DNA from: an uncultured Alphaproteobacteria bacterium
Lineage (GTDB): Bacteria > Pseudomonadota > Alphaproteobacteria > Rs-D84
Direction: 5' to 3'
Assembly: GCA_944389595.1 (NCBI GenBank)
Contig: CALXMY010000001.1
Coordinates: 64,179 to 128,178 of the forward strand
Length of the DNA stretch: 64,000 bases
In this document: one piece after another, positions 43,809-53,013 of the stretch
Layout of the letters: each line of letters opens with the position of its first letter
How positions within the stretch are numbered: the stretch's first letter is position 1
The notes under the pieces: generated by a model
What the model was told of the DNA's origin: nothing
The model's input: the letters and a program-made list of their open reading frames with translations, nothing else
Database searches by the model: none
Position numbers and translations under genes: made by a program

Positions 43809-44768
43809 ATGGCTATTAAGGTACGTGATTACGAAGTGCGCTTGACCCGGAACAAGGATGAACGCCGCCAGGTACGACAATTGCGTTATGATGTTTTTGT
43901 CGAAGAAGAGGGCGCATCTGCCACCGATGAACAAAAAAATTTACGCGAAGAATACGATGATTATGACCGCTATGCGGAATATATGGCGGTTTTTCATAAT
44001 GGAAAAATTGTTGGTACATATCGCATTATTGACAGAAATAATGCCGAAAAAATGGGTGGCTTTTATACGGAATCTGAATTTAATATAACAAAAATAAAAA
44101 ATGCCAAGGGTAATATTGCGGAAATGTCGCGTGCATGTGTTTCACGCGAATATCGCGATAATGCGTTGGTAATGCGTATGTTGTGGGCCGGATTGGGCGA
44201 ATATGTTGTGCGCCGTAAAATTGCTATTTTGTTTGGTGTTGCGTCATGGGTGGGCAGTAAACCTGCGGATGCGGCCCAGGCAATATCGTATTTATATTAT
44301 AATTATTTATCACCATTGGGATTGCGCGCAACGGTATTAAGTGAAAAATTTGCACCGGGTGTAAATCCGAAATTATCACGCATGAATATTTTACCACGCG
44401 ATTTTGTTGATGAATCTGATGCCCGCCGTCAAATGACCCCATTGATAAAGGGGTATTTGCGATTGGGTGCCACATTTGGCAAGGGTGTATTTATTGACAA
44501 ACCATTTAACACATACGATGTGTTTGTAATGGTGCAAACGAAAAAAATTAATTCCGCATATCAAAAACACTTTTTGGGACGTGAAAATGCATTGGCTGAT
44601 TTGGATGTGCGTGATAATGCATTAAAGACGGTTGGGAAAATAATGTTATTACCGGTGACGGGGTCATTTAAAATGTTGCGCGCATTTTTTGAATTCTTGC
44701 TGCGCGAGGATGCCGCCGATGTTGAATATATCGACGATGACCGTGATAGCAACAGGGATGAAAAATAA
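43809..44768 (+). CDS. olsB: Ornithine N-acyltransferase OlsB (GNAT-like)
   Basis: The 319-residue protein has the autoinducer-synthase/hemolysin-like GNAT fold: RQLRYDVFVEEEGA, YRIIDRNNAEKMGGFYTESEF, EMSRACVSREYRDN and SYLYYNYLSP. OlsB attaches a 3-hydroxyacyl chain from ACP to ornithine. The next gene encodes an O-acyltransferase of the OlsA type, and its ATG overlaps this stop codon by one base. The pair makes ornithine lipids, phosphorus-free membrane lipids common in alphaproteobacteria. The C-terminal 60 residues extend beyond the GNAT domain. Confidence 0.88.
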   Translation: MAIKVRDYEVRLTRNKDERRQVRQLRYDVFVEEEGASATDEQKNLREEYDDYDRYAEYMAVFHNGKIVGTYRIIDRNNAEKMGGFYTESEFNITKIKNAKGNIAEMSRACVSREYRDNALVMRMLWAGLGEYVVRRKIAILFGVASWVGSKPADAAQAISYLYYNYLSPLGLRATVLSEKFAPGVNPKLSRMNILPRDFVDESDARRQMTPLIKGYLRLGATFGKGVFIDKPFNTYDVFVMVQTKKINSAYQKHFLGRENALADLDVRDNALKTVGKIMLLPVTGSFKMLRAFFEFLLREDAADVEYIDDDRDSNRDEK

Positions 44769-45595
44769 TGGCACGCGTCAGGAAGCAAAACTTTTTCAAC
44801 ACATTTGGTGCGGCAGTTAAATTTATAACATTTTGGATTATGGTTGTAATCCAATTGCCAATCATTTTGTTGTTACCGCGTGGACGATGGTCTGTTAAAT
44901 ACATGGCCGTGTTTATGCGCATACTATTAATATTGGCGGGAATAAAAATTCGTCTGCACGGAAAAATATCATCCAAACGTCCGTTATTGGTGATATCAAA
45001 TCATATATCGATTTTTGAAATTGCAACTTTCCCGGTGGCACTGGGGGGCAGTTTTATCGCCAAAAAGGAAATGGAATCATGGCCGTTGGTTGGATGGGTG
45101 GCGCGTAAATTTGGTGTTGTTTTTATCGACCGTCGTCCGTCACACGCGCTGGATGCGTTGGCCCAGGTTCGCGATACGTTGAATTCGGTGTCGTATCCGG
45201 TGTTTTTATTCCCCGAAGGTACAACAACAAACGGCGCATATGTAAAACCATTTAAAAGCACATTATTTAATTTTGTTGAAAATTCCGATGTAACGGTTCA
45301 GCCGTTGGTAATGAATTATCGTTTGCGTGACGGCACACCAATAAGTGATGCTGATATGGCGGAACATTTCGCATACTTTAATAATTCAAACCAGGATACC
45401 GGCCCCAAATGTTCGCGTGAACGCAGTGCATTCGGCCAGGTGTTTCACATAATGATGCTGGGTGGATTTATGGTGGAATTAACCGTGTTGCCACCACCGC
45501 CCCTGGCGGGTATGGACAGAAAGCAGATTGCGGAAACGCTGCATAAAATTGTTTCCGATAAATATATGGAATTAAAAGATAAACATGCAAAGTAA
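44768..45595 (+). CDS. olsA: Lyso-ornithine lipid acyltransferase OlsA (PlsC family)
   Basis: The 275-residue protein has an N-terminal membrane segment (about 15-37) and PlsC motifs: NHISIFE (His79), GVVFIDRR and FPEGTTTNG (near 148). In the first motif the usual HxxxxD is HxxxxE (Glu84), a conservative but uncommon change at the catalytic dyad. It would acylate the hydroxyl of lyso-ornithine lipid. Plain lysophosphatidate acyltransferase activity is the alternative. Gene overlap with olsB supports the OlsA assignment. Confidence 0.85.
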   Translation: MARVRKQNFFNTFGAAVKFITFWIMVVIQLPIILLLPRGRWSVKYMAVFMRILLILAGIKIRLHGKISSKRPLLVISNHISIFEIATFPVALGGSFIAKKEMESWPLVGWVARKFGVVFIDRRPSHALDALAQVRDTLNSVSYPVFLFPEGTTTNGAYVKPFKSTLFNFVENSDVTVQPLVMNYRLRDGTPISDADMAEHFAYFNNSNQDTGPKCSRERSAFGQVFHIMMLGGFMVELTVLPPPPLAGMDRKQIAETLHKIVSDKYMELKDKHAK

Positions 45596-45607
45596 AGAGA
45601 TTTGAAA

Positions 45608-47044
45608 ATGAAAACAGCAATCACACCGACCCGTTCGGAAAATTTCAGTGAATGGTATCAAAATCTGATAGCCGCGGCGGATTTGGCGGAAAATGCACCT
45701 GTACGTGGGTGTATGACGATAAAACCGTATGGTTGGGCAATTTGGGAACTGATGCGCGACGCGTTGGATAAACGCATAAAAAAATGCGGCGTGCAAAATG
45801 CACAATTTCCATTATTGATACCAATCAACTTTTTTAATCGCGAGGCTGAACATGTCGCCGGTTTCGCCAAAGAGGCCGCCGTTGTCACGCATTACAGATT
45901 GAAAATGATTGACGGCACGTTACAACCCGACCCGGACGCAAAATTAACCGAACCGTATGTTATTCGCCCGACATCTGAAACTATTATCGGCGAAGCAATG
46001 TCCCGTTGGGTACAATCGTATCGCGATTTGCCGCTGAAATTGAATCAGTGGGTAAATGTTATGCGCTGGGAAATGCGGCCACGTTTGTTCCTGCGCACGT
46101 CTGAATTTTATTGGCAGGAAGGCCACAATGTATTCGCCACACACGAAGAGGCAAACGCAGACGCGCGCAAAATGCACCGCGTGTATGGTGACTATATGCG
46201 CGAAATTTTGGCCATACCGTCAATCATGGGCGAAAAAACGCCCGAGGAACGATTTGCCGGTGCGGACCATACATATACACTGGAACATATTATGCAGGAC
46301 GGTCGCGCTTTACAGGCCGGAACTTCGCATGACCTGGGCCAGCATTTTGCAAAATCATTTGGTATTCAATTTTTGGATACGGACGGTGTGTTAAAACATG
46401 CATGGACAACATCGTGGGGTGTTTCCACCCGCATGATGGGCAGTTTATTTATGACGCATTCCGACGACGATGGTTTGGTTTTGCCGCCCGCCATTGCCCC
46501 GTACCAGGTTGTGATTATCCCAATCACACGCGAAGACACGGCCGATGCATTAAACGCATTCGCACAAAAATTGGGCGAACAATTGGAAAATATCGACGTG
46601 CGTGTATTGGTTGATGCGTCTGATATGCGTGCACCGGATAAAATGTGGAAATGGATAAAACGTGGTGTTCCATTACGCGCAGAAATTGGCGCGCGTGAAA
46701 TGGATGAAAACAATGTAACCGTCACACGTCGTGATTTGGGCAAATCGTCGCGGCAAACAATGACGATTGACGCATTTGTGGCGGACGTTAAAAATATGTT
46801 GGAACAAATTCAGCACGATATGTATGACGCAGTCGTTCGTCGTAATGAAACAATGATTCACAATGTCGCGGATTTAAGCGCACTGGAATCAGCATTGGCG
46901 GCCGGTAAAATTGGATTTTTCCGTATTAAATATGATTTGACAACAAATGAAAAATTTGACGAATTGATGGAAAAATACAAAATATCGCGCCGTTGTTTGG
47001 ATGATAACGACCCAACATACGTATATGTTGCAAAATCATATTAA
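45608..47044 (+). CDS. proS: Prolyl-tRNA synthetase, archaeal/eukaryotic type
   Basis: The 478-residue protein is a class II synthetase with the motif 2 segment VMRWEMRPRLFLRTSEFYWQEGH, HTYTLEHIMQDGRALQAGTSHDLGQ and an anticodon-binding domain. Its architecture, length and the terminal Tyr (AKSY) match the archaeal/eukaryotic-type ProRS (also in Thermus and mycoplasmas), not the short bacterial-type ProRS usual in alphaproteobacteria. I take ATG 45608 instead of TTG 45602. Confidence 0.95.
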   Translation: MKTAITPTRSENFSEWYQNLIAAADLAENAPVRGCMTIKPYGWAIWELMRDALDKRIKKCGVQNAQFPLLIPINFFNREAEHVAGFAKEAAVVTHYRLKMIDGTLQPDPDAKLTEPYVIRPTSETIIGEAMSRWVQSYRDLPLKLNQWVNVMRWEMRPRLFLRTSEFYWQEGHNVFATHEEANADARKMHRVYGDYMREILAIPSIMGEKTPEERFAGADHTYTLEHIMQDGRALQAGTSHDLGQHFAKSFGIQFLDTDGVLKHAWTTSWGVSTRMMGSLFMTHSDDDGLVLPPAIAPYQVVIIPITREDTADALNAFAQKLGEQLENIDVRVLVDASDMRAPDKMWKWIKRGVPLRAEIGAREMDENNVTVTRRDLGKSSRQTMTIDAFVADVKNMLEQIQHDMYDAVVRRNETMIHNVADLSALESALAAGKIGFFRIKYDLTTNEKFDELMEKYKISRRCLDDNDPTYVYVAKSY

Positions 47045-47048
47045 AAAA

Positions 47049-47072
47049 ATCCCGCATAAAGCGGGATTTTTT
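47049..47072 (+). terminator. Terminator of proS
   Basis: ATCCCGC/GCGGGAT stem with loop ATAAA followed by T6, right after the stop codon. Confidence 0.88.
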
Positions 47073-47073
47073 A

Positions 47074-47082
47074 TGCTATAAT
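47074..47082 (+). promoter_or_regulatory. Extended -10 promoter of ldh
   Basis: TGC-TATAAT (TG at 47074-47075, TATAAT at 47077-47082) lies 29 bp before the ldh start, directly after the proS terminator. No good -35 is seen. Confidence 0.45.
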
Positions 47083-47111
47083 ATAAACAGTGATATAAAG
47101 GACTAAATAAT

Positions 47112-48041
47112 ATGAAGATAGCAATTATTGGGGTTGGTACGGTTGGATCTGCGGTGGCAACAGCGGTAAAAAATACCGGCTTTGTTCACGAAATTGTTTT
47201 ATATGATCGTGATGCCGTGCGCGCCACTGCGGCGGCCGATGATTTGGGACACGCGGCCAGTTTTGGTTTTGATGTCAAAATAACCGCGGTCAGCAATTAT
47301 CGCGGTATTCGTGGCAGTGATATTGTTATCATTGCCGCCGGCGCAAATCAAAAGCCAGGTGAAACACGTATGGATTTGCTGAATAAAAATACGGCTGTTA
47401 TTTCCGATATTATTCCGCGTGTAATGTCAAATGTTGATGCCAAGCATGTAAAAATAATAATTTTAACAAATCCGTTGGATGTAATGGTTATGTTGGCGCA
47501 AAAATTATCACGTTTGCCGGCCACGCGTGTAATTGGCACGGGGACAATGTTGGATTCTGCGCGCCTGCGTACGATATTATCGCGTCAATTGGGGGTATCA
47601 ACGCAATCCATAAATGCGTATGTTTTGGGCGAACACGGTGACAGCAGTGTTGTTAATTGGTCGTCTGTAACAATTGGCGCAATTGGTTTGGATGATTTTT
47701 GCCGTCAAACAAAAATATCTTTGCCCATGACAACCCGGAATACAATTGCGCATCGTGTGCATAATGCGGCATATGAAATAATCCGTGGTCGTGGTGCCAC
47801 ATGGGATGGAATTGGTGCGGCGGCGGCGGATTTGTTGCGTTGTATAATTAACGACGAACACAGAATTTTAACCGTCAGTACGGTTTCCGGTACGGGCACA
47901 GATATGGTGGCAATGTCTTTGCCGCGTATTGTTGGGGCAAATGGTATTACGGCAACATTACGACCAAAAATGTCCGCGGCGGAATCGACCGCACTGCGAC
48001 GCAGCGGAAAAATAATACGCAAAAATTATGATGCAATATAG
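47112..48041 (+). CDS. ldh: L-lactate dehydrogenase
   Basis: The 309-residue protein has the NAD-binding GVGTVG (residues 7-12), the substrate-specificity loop with NQKPGETR (Gln80), GTGTMLDSARLR and catalytic His175 in VLGEHGDSS. Gln at the specificity position marks lactate dehydrogenase, where malate dehydrogenases have Arg. It would regenerate NAD+ by reducing pyruvate, which points to fermentation. The family name lactate/malate dehydrogenase is the safe fallback. Confidence 0.9.
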   Translation: MKIAIIGVGTVGSAVATAVKNTGFVHEIVLYDRDAVRATAAADDLGHAASFGFDVKITAVSNYRGIRGSDIVIIAAGANQKPGETRMDLLNKNTAVISDIIPRVMSNVDAKHVKIIILTNPLDVMVMLAQKLSRLPATRVIGTGTMLDSARLRTILSRQLGVSTQSINAYVLGEHGDSSVVNWSSVTIGAIGLDDFCRQTKISLPMTTRNTIAHRVHNAAYEIIRGRGATWDGIGAAAADLLRCIINDEHRILTVSTVSGTGTDMVAMSLPRIVGANGITATLRPKMSAAESTALRRSGKIIRKNYDAI

Positions 48042-48062
48042 TTTTTGTAAATTGTTAACGGG

Positions 48063-48087
48063 GCGCGCCAATGGCGCGCTGTTTTTA
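48063..48087 (+). terminator. Terminator of ldh
   Basis: GCGCGCC/GGCGCGC stem with loop AAT, followed by TGTTTTT. It is nearly identical to the yidC terminator. Confidence 0.85.
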
Positions 48088-48171
48088 TTGCCGTTGCAAA
48101 CATCGTCCGATTACAATCCGATTAAAACGTGATATTTATGGTGGTATAATATAATCACAGGGGCCTTTAAT

Positions 48172-48474
48172 ATGACGGATAAAAAAATTACTTATGATAT
48201 TTTTCCAAATGGCGCGGGTTTTTATGCGAACTGCGATGGCCACCATATCGGGGAAATAACATTTGTGCGCGTTGGTTCGGACAAAATGATAATTGATTAT
48301 ACCGCGGTTGTTGAAAAATATCAAAAAGCCCAGGTCGGTTTAAACCTGGTACGGTGCGCCGCCGATTTGGCGCGGCAACAAAATCGCAAGGTTATTCCAA
48401 TGTGTCCATTTGCCACCGCAATGTTCAGTAAATATTCTGAATTTGACGATGTGCGATTTTTGCATACGCGATAA
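48172..48474 (+). CDS. Small GNAT-like N-acetyltransferase (COG2388 type)
   Basis: The 100-residue protein has the compact form of this GNAT subfamily: an N-terminal strand pair (ITYDIFPNGAGFYA), an IDYTAV strand, an acetyl-CoA-binding helix region (KAQVGLNLVRCAADLARQQNRK) and the signature VIPMCPFA. Substrates of this subfamily are poorly known. GGGGCC precedes the start. Confidence 0.8.
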   Translation: MTDKKITYDIFPNGAGFYANCDGHHIGEITFVRVGSDKMIIDYTAVVEKYQKAQVGLNLVRCAADLARQQNRKVIPMCPFATAMFSKYSEFDDVRFLHTR

Positions 48475-48548
48475 ATATAAAATTTCCCGCTTGAACACTG
48501 TTTTATTTTTGATTAGTATTGCCACAACGTTCAAAGGGGGAATTTTTC

Positions 48549-49940
48549 ATGTCGAAAAAATTGCGCGTATGGTTGGTGTTTTTAATTTTTTTAAACGGAT
48601 ATATCAGTTTATCATTTGAATTAATCGTGTTGCGGCAATTGTCATTTTGGGTTGGTTCCAGTGCCGTGATAACCAGTATTATTATGGGGACATTTTTGGG
48701 ATTTATGTCATTGGGGTATTTCCTGGGGGAATCCGAACGCATAAAAAATAAACGTATTAAAACGATTTTGGCCACCAGTTTTATTGTTATTTCCCTGTTT
48801 GCGTTTTTGGCATCCAGTTTCCCATTAGTTATGGAATATTTTTCGCGTATGTACATGTGGGGCATTCGGTCCAGTGTTGCGCAAACGTTTATCTTTTCAT
48901 TTTTGTTGTTATCAATTGGGCCGTTCTTGTTCGGGTTTAACACAACGTTATTGTCACGGTGTTTGCATCGGTATAATACAAATTATACCGGTAATATTAT
49001 GGCATGGGACACCATTGGATCGGTGCTGGGGTCTTTATTGACAACGTTGATTTTAATGCCGTTTATCGGGGTTAATTATACCGTAATGCTGATAGTTTTA
49101 TTGGCGGTTTTCGCAGCAATTGTTACACGCCCACGTTGGTGGATTGTGACATTGGGGGTGATTATATTAATACCGACGATGTTGGTTAACAGCGATTATG
49201 TTCAACGTCATCGTTTTGGAATTTTGGTAAATAATGCAAATTCAACAATAACTGTAATGCGCGATGATGCGGGCACACGCTATCTATACATGAACGGATT
49301 GCCGATGTCTGTATATAATTCCGACACCGGTTCAACGACACAATACATGGATTATTTGAACGAACATTTTATATACAATATGCCAAATGATTACCCGCGC
49401 CAGATTTTAATTTTGGGTGCCGGTGGTTTTACCGCGGGCATAGATGACACGTACAATAATTATACATTTGTTGATATTGAACATACGTTACAGGACATAT
49501 CAGAAAAATATTTTCTGGGGGAATCATTGGGGGAAAATAAAAAATTTGTTGTCCAGGATGCCAGTCAGTATTTAAAAAATACAACCCAGCAATATGATTT
49601 AATTTTGTTGGATGTGTATTCCAATTCATATCAAATTCCCGAAGGGTTTATTACCGCCGAATTTATGCAGCGTGTAAAATCCCGCGTTGCCCCGAATGGA
49701 ATATTGGTTATGAATATAATTGCCAGTCAATCATTTCGCGATAAATATTCCCAGGTGTTTGATAACACTTTTCACACAGTTTTTAAAAGTAATACGCAAC
49801 GTCAGGTCATTGGTTACGCCAATCCATATGCGGAAAATGATGTGGTAAATGTGCTGTATGTTTGGTATAACCGCGGTGACAATGATAATATTTATACAAT
49901 AAACAAAACGCCGGTTATATATGACAGATATTTGAAATAA
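48549..49940 (+). CDS. Membrane protein with fused spermidine-synthase-like domain
   Basis: I take ATG 48549, with AAGGGGG seven bases before it. The 463-residue product has about seven membrane segments in the first 215 residues and a Rossmann-like spermidine synthase domain after about residue 230: ILGAGGFTAG, FVDIE and YDLILLDVYSN. Such fusions are annotated as polyamine aminopropyltransferase-like, but their reaction is often unproven. The Asp of the usual DGG/GGGDG loop is not conserved (GAGGFT), so loss of the standard activity is possible. Confidence 0.82.
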   Translation: MSKKLRVWLVFLIFLNGYISLSFELIVLRQLSFWVGSSAVITSIIMGTFLGFMSLGYFLGESERIKNKRIKTILATSFIVISLFAFLASSFPLVMEYFSRMYMWGIRSSVAQTFIFSFLLLSIGPFLFGFNTTLLSRCLHRYNTNYTGNIMAWDTIGSVLGSLLTTLILMPFIGVNYTVMLIVLLAVFAAIVTRPRWWIVTLGVIILIPTMLVNSDYVQRHRFGILVNNANSTITVMRDDAGTRYLYMNGLPMSVYNSDTGSTTQYMDYLNEHFIYNMPNDYPRQILILGAGGFTAGIDDTYNNYTFVDIEHTLQDISEKYFLGESLGENKKFVVQDASQYLKNTTQQYDLILLDVYSNSYQIPEGFITAEFMQRVKSRVAPNGILVMNIIASQSFRDKYSQVFDNTFHTVFKSNTQRQVIGYANPYAENDVVNVLYVWYNRGDNDNIYTINKTPVIYDRYLK

Positions 49941-49949
49941 AAAAATGGC

Positions 49950-49978
49950 TTGCGCCATGACGACAGTATTTCTATAAT
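49950..49978 (+). promoter_or_regulatory. Promoter of the thioredoxin-fold gene
   Basis: TTGCGC (49950-49955) and TATAAT (49973-49978) with a 17-bp spacer lie 24 bp before the start codon. Confidence 0.68.
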
Positions 49979-50002
49979 TCACACCAAGACAAAGGAGAAC
50001 GT

Positions 50003-50587
50003 ATGAAAAAACTATCATTTTTATTTGCAATATTTGGATTTTTGACATTTGGTGCGGCATCTGCGGCCGATATAACATTATATTATTCGCCATTTTGCCC
50101 GCATTGTCATCATGCGCGCGATTTTTTTGTGAATCGTATTGTATATGAATATCCGAAATTGCGTGTTGTTCAGGTAAATGTCACAGACCAGGCAAATTTA
50201 CCAAAATTCCAGGATGTATTGGAAAAATGCGGATATGAAAGTGGCGGTGTGCCGGTAATTGTGGTCGGCGATAAATGTTTCCAGGGCTATGCCGATTTTA
50301 TGCAACAGGATTTGCGTGATGCCGTAGAGGTTGATTTATCCGATTCCGATAAACAAACCGCCGCAGAAAATAAAAAGGCAATGGACGAAAATGCCGAAGA
50401 ATTCAAGAAAAAACATTCGGACCGCCAGGAAGCCATAACTGAATACAGTGCCGCTGCTGATCGTGCACAGCAGGACGAAAAAAAAAATAGCGTTGCATCA
50501 CCAGCATATTTTTATGCACTGTTAATTGTATTAATTGCGGCATTGGCATTTGTGTTGGTACGCAAGGATAAAAACAAGAAAAAATAA
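50003..50587 (+). CDS. Envelope thioredoxin-fold protein with C-terminal membrane anchor
   Basis: The 194-residue protein has a signal peptide (ending SAA, residue 22), a glutaredoxin/thioredoxin domain with the redox motif CPHC (Cys32 and Cys35) and the cis-proline loop GGVPVIVVGD, then a charged Glu/Lys-rich coil (about 105-160) and a membrane segment near the C terminus with a basic tail. The redox domain probably faces the periplasm. A role in disulfide handling of the many Cys-rich secreted proteins encoded here is plausible but inferred. cvpA follows after 18 bp. Confidence 0.82.
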   Translation: MKKLSFLFAIFGFLTFGAASAADITLYYSPFCPHCHHARDFFVNRIVYEYPKLRVVQVNVTDQANLPKFQDVLEKCGYESGGVPVIVVGDKCFQGYADFMQQDLRDAVEVDLSDSDKQTAAENKKAMDENAEEFKKKHSDRQEAITEYSAAADRAQQDEKKNSVASPAYFYALLIVLIAALAFVLVRKDKNKKK

Positions 50588-50605
50588 TAAATTCCGGATT
50601 ATACC

Positions 50606-51484
50606 ATGTTTGATTTAACGCTTTTGGATTACATATATGTGGGTGTCATTGTGGCATCCACGGTGTGGGCCAGTGTTCGTGGCGGAATATTTGAAACTGT
50701 CGCAACTTTGTCGTGGGTTATCGCGGCGTTTGCGGCACGTTTTATTTCACCGTTGTTGGACAAACTGTTACAAAATTGGTTTGATTTGTCGGCATCAACC
50801 GTTGGAACATTGGTTGCATCGTATTTTATTGTATTTTTCATGATATTAATGCTGATTGGATTTTTTAACCAGCGTTTGCGCGAAAAAATTCAAAACAGTG
50901 TTATGAAGGTTACCGACAGAACACTGGGAATCATTTTTGGTATAATCCGTGGTATTGTTGTGATGGGCATCGTGTATTGGGTGGCGTTGTGGTATTATTC
51001 TGATGCGCCGCGTCCCGCGCCATGGGTTGAAAATGCCCGCACACGCCCAATTATGCAATTAACCGCGGTAAAACTGGATGAATGGTTTTTCCCCGGCCCG
51101 GGCAGTAAATTGCTGGCGCGTGATATGACGGGAACCCGCGCATCCCAGGAAATATTTAATAATCTGATAAATCCGGCTGTTTCTGATGGGGCGGATGCAT
51201 CCGATGCGTCGGGTGAAACGCAAACAGAAACAGGCTATAAATCATCGGAACGTTCGGCATTGGAAAAACAATTATTGCAAATTGAAAATGCCGCCCGTGC
51301 CGAAGAGGAACGTGCCGCCAACAATACTGCCGCTGAAACGGAATCTGATGTGTCGCAACCGGAATCAGAAACTGATACAGATGCCGCCGCAACCGCGGCA
51401 ATGGAAAATGCGGCCGATGATTTTGAACCCGTTGATTCAGACCCGCAATATGGCAGTGCCGATGCACCGGTAACATCGGACTGA
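50606..51484 (+). CDS. cvpA: CvpA family protein
   Basis: The 292-residue protein has the four membrane segments of CvpA in the first 150 residues (LDYIYVGVIVASTVWASVRGGIFE at the start) and a long acidic, Ala/Glu-rich C-terminal tail that is probably disordered. CvpA is needed for colicin V production in E. coli and for envelope stress resistance elsewhere. It is probably co-transcribed with the thioredoxin-fold gene. Confidence 0.9.
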   Translation: MFDLTLLDYIYVGVIVASTVWASVRGGIFETVATLSWVIAAFAARFISPLLDKLLQNWFDLSASTVGTLVASYFIVFFMILMLIGFFNQRLREKIQNSVMKVTDRTLGIIFGIIRGIVVMGIVYWVALWYYSDAPRPAPWVENARTRPIMQLTAVKLDEWFFPGPGSKLLARDMTGTRASQEIFNNLINPAVSDGADASDASGETQTETGYKSSERSALEKQLLQIENAARAEEERAANNTAAETESDVSQPESETDTDAAATAAMENAADDFEPVDSDPQYGSADAPVTSD

Positions 51485-51517
51485 TAGTTAAAATTTTTTA
51501 AATTAAATGTTATATTT

Positions 51518-51544
51518 GCCCGCCATTGTTGTGGTGGGCTTTTG
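51518..51544 (+). terminator. Terminator of cvpA
   Basis: GCCCGCCA/TGGTGGGC stem with loop TTGTTG, followed by TTTTG. Confidence 0.75.
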
Positions 51545-51600
51545 TTCCTGATGATTTTTTTATTTGTCCCTGTCACAATATTTTCATACAGGGGGAATAA

Positions 51601-52344
51601 ATGAAAAAAACAATATTTACAATTTTAACGATTGCGTTGGTCACACCAAATGTATGGGCCGCCGATGCAGGGGATACAGCGCGTGGTATTAATCCGGCCG
51701 ATAATTTGACCAAAATAGAATTATTGCCGCAACTGCGTGCGTTTGGTGATTCGTCAATTACATCGTTAACATTAAAATACGATCATGCAATAAAACGTGT
51801 GTTCGGCATTAACGCAGAATTACCAATTTTGCGTTACAGTGGCCGTGGCACATCGGACAATGGCATTGGCGATATGACTGTGCGCGGGCGCGCCCAACAT
51901 ACATGGGGCCGGCATACGTTGATTGGCGCGGCGGAATTTTTATTACCGACCGCAACCGAAGATACCCTGGGGGCCCAACAGTATACATTTGATCCAATTT
52001 TGGGGTATGTTTATTCATTTGGACACAATGTGTTCGGCGCATTGGTGGCAAAGCAATTTATTTCATTGCATAACACCGATCCCGACATCGCACCAGATAT
52101 AAACCAGGGCCAATACAGAATATTATTAGGCTATGCGTCAAACAAAGGATGGTGGATTTTGGCCGATCCCCAGGTTTGGGTAAACTATGAAACCGGTCAC
52201 CAGGAATTTTCCACAGAATTTGAATTGGGCACCATGTTAAATAAAACAACCGGTGCGTGGATTCGTGCGGGTCATCGCCTGGGTGGAAATTGGCATCGTA
52301 ATGATTGGATGGTGATGATGGGCATCCGGTTTATAAACTTTTAA
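51601..52344 (+). CDS. Outer-membrane beta-barrel protein, 247 aa
   Basis: The family is not identified. There is a signal peptide (residues 1-20, ending VWAA), then alternating amphipathic strands such as IKRVFGINAELPILRYSG and HTLIGAAEFLLPT, and a terminal Phe (GIRFINF). This fits a small barrel of about ten or twelve strands. GGGGG precedes the ATG. Confidence 0.75.
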   Translation: MKKTIFTILTIALVTPNVWAADAGDTARGINPADNLTKIELLPQLRAFGDSSITSLTLKYDHAIKRVFGINAELPILRYSGRGTSDNGIGDMTVRGRAQHTWGRHTLIGAAEFLLPTATEDTLGAQQYTFDPILGYVYSFGHNVFGALVAKQFISLHNTDPDIAPDINQGQYRILLGYASNKGWWILADPQVWVNYETGHQEFSTEFELGTMLNKTTGAWIRAGHRLGGNWHRNDWMVMMGIRFINF

Positions 52345-52377
52345 TAACCGTTTAATATAAAAATATGGAGAGAGAAA

Positions 52378-52896
52378 ATGTTTTTAAAATCTAAAATAGG
52401 TTTAACTGTTTTATCATTATATGAAATAATCGCAATATTGTTATTGCATTGTCCGAATACATGTAATGCAATGTTTGGATTATCTTTTTGCACAGATCAT
52501 ATATTTAAATATTTCATATGGTGCGTCGCGGTACCGTTATTGGTATTTTTAATCGTTATGTGGATTATGGATATAATTCATCGTGTGCGTCGTCGACATT
52601 CATTGTTGTTCAAGGCGAAACATGCCGTACGTCACATGGCAGAAAACATCCGCGATCGTGTGTCGGAACATGTATCCAGTGGCGATATGGAAAAATTGAT
52701 ATCAGGCGCATTGATTATCGGATTAAGACGCTATTCCAATCGTAACCCGCGTGCACGTCAGATATTAAATGATATGATGAATGGTAATTATGGTGATATT
52801 GATGTGGAATATGATGAATATACAGATGCAGATTCAGATTACGATGACACACCAAAACACACCAAAAAATCCAAAACCCAAAAACGGAAAAAATAA
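52378..52896 (+). CDS. Hypothetical membrane protein with acidic/basic tail
   Basis: The family is not recognised. The 172-residue product has two membrane segments (about residues 8-25 and 43-65), a basic helix-rich cytosolic region (HRVRRRHSLLFKAKHAVRH), an Asp/Tyr-rich acidic stretch and a Lys-rich C terminus. GGAGAGAG precedes its start. It follows the barrel gene by 33 bp and is likely in the same transcript. Confidence 0.68.
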   Translation: MFLKSKIGLTVLSLYEIIAILLLHCPNTCNAMFGLSFCTDHIFKYFIWCVAVPLLVFLIVMWIMDIIHRVRRRHSLLFKAKHAVRHMAENIRDRVSEHVSSGDMEKLISGALIIGLRRYSNRNPRARQILNDMMNGNYGDIDVEYDEYTDADSDYDDTPKHTKKSKTQKRKK

Positions 52897-52978
52897 AAAA
52901 TTATCGTTAAATGCCACGTAATCCCAACCAATTTTTACCAATTGGTTGGGAAAAATTTATAAATATTTTATCGGCGGT

Positions 52979-53007
52979 TTGTTTTGCACCTAAAAAAGTG
53001 ATATAAT
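52979..53007 (+). promoter_or_regulatory. Promoter of the structured RNA
   Basis: TTGTTT (52979-52984) and a consensus TATAAT (53002-53007) with a 17-bp spacer. Transcription would start near 53014. Confidence 0.65.
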
Positions 53008-53013
53008 TGTACT

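Noticed and set aside
47112-48041. Malate dehydrogenase
   Set aside because: The specificity loop has Gln (NQKPGETR), typical of lactate dehydrogenase, instead of Arg.
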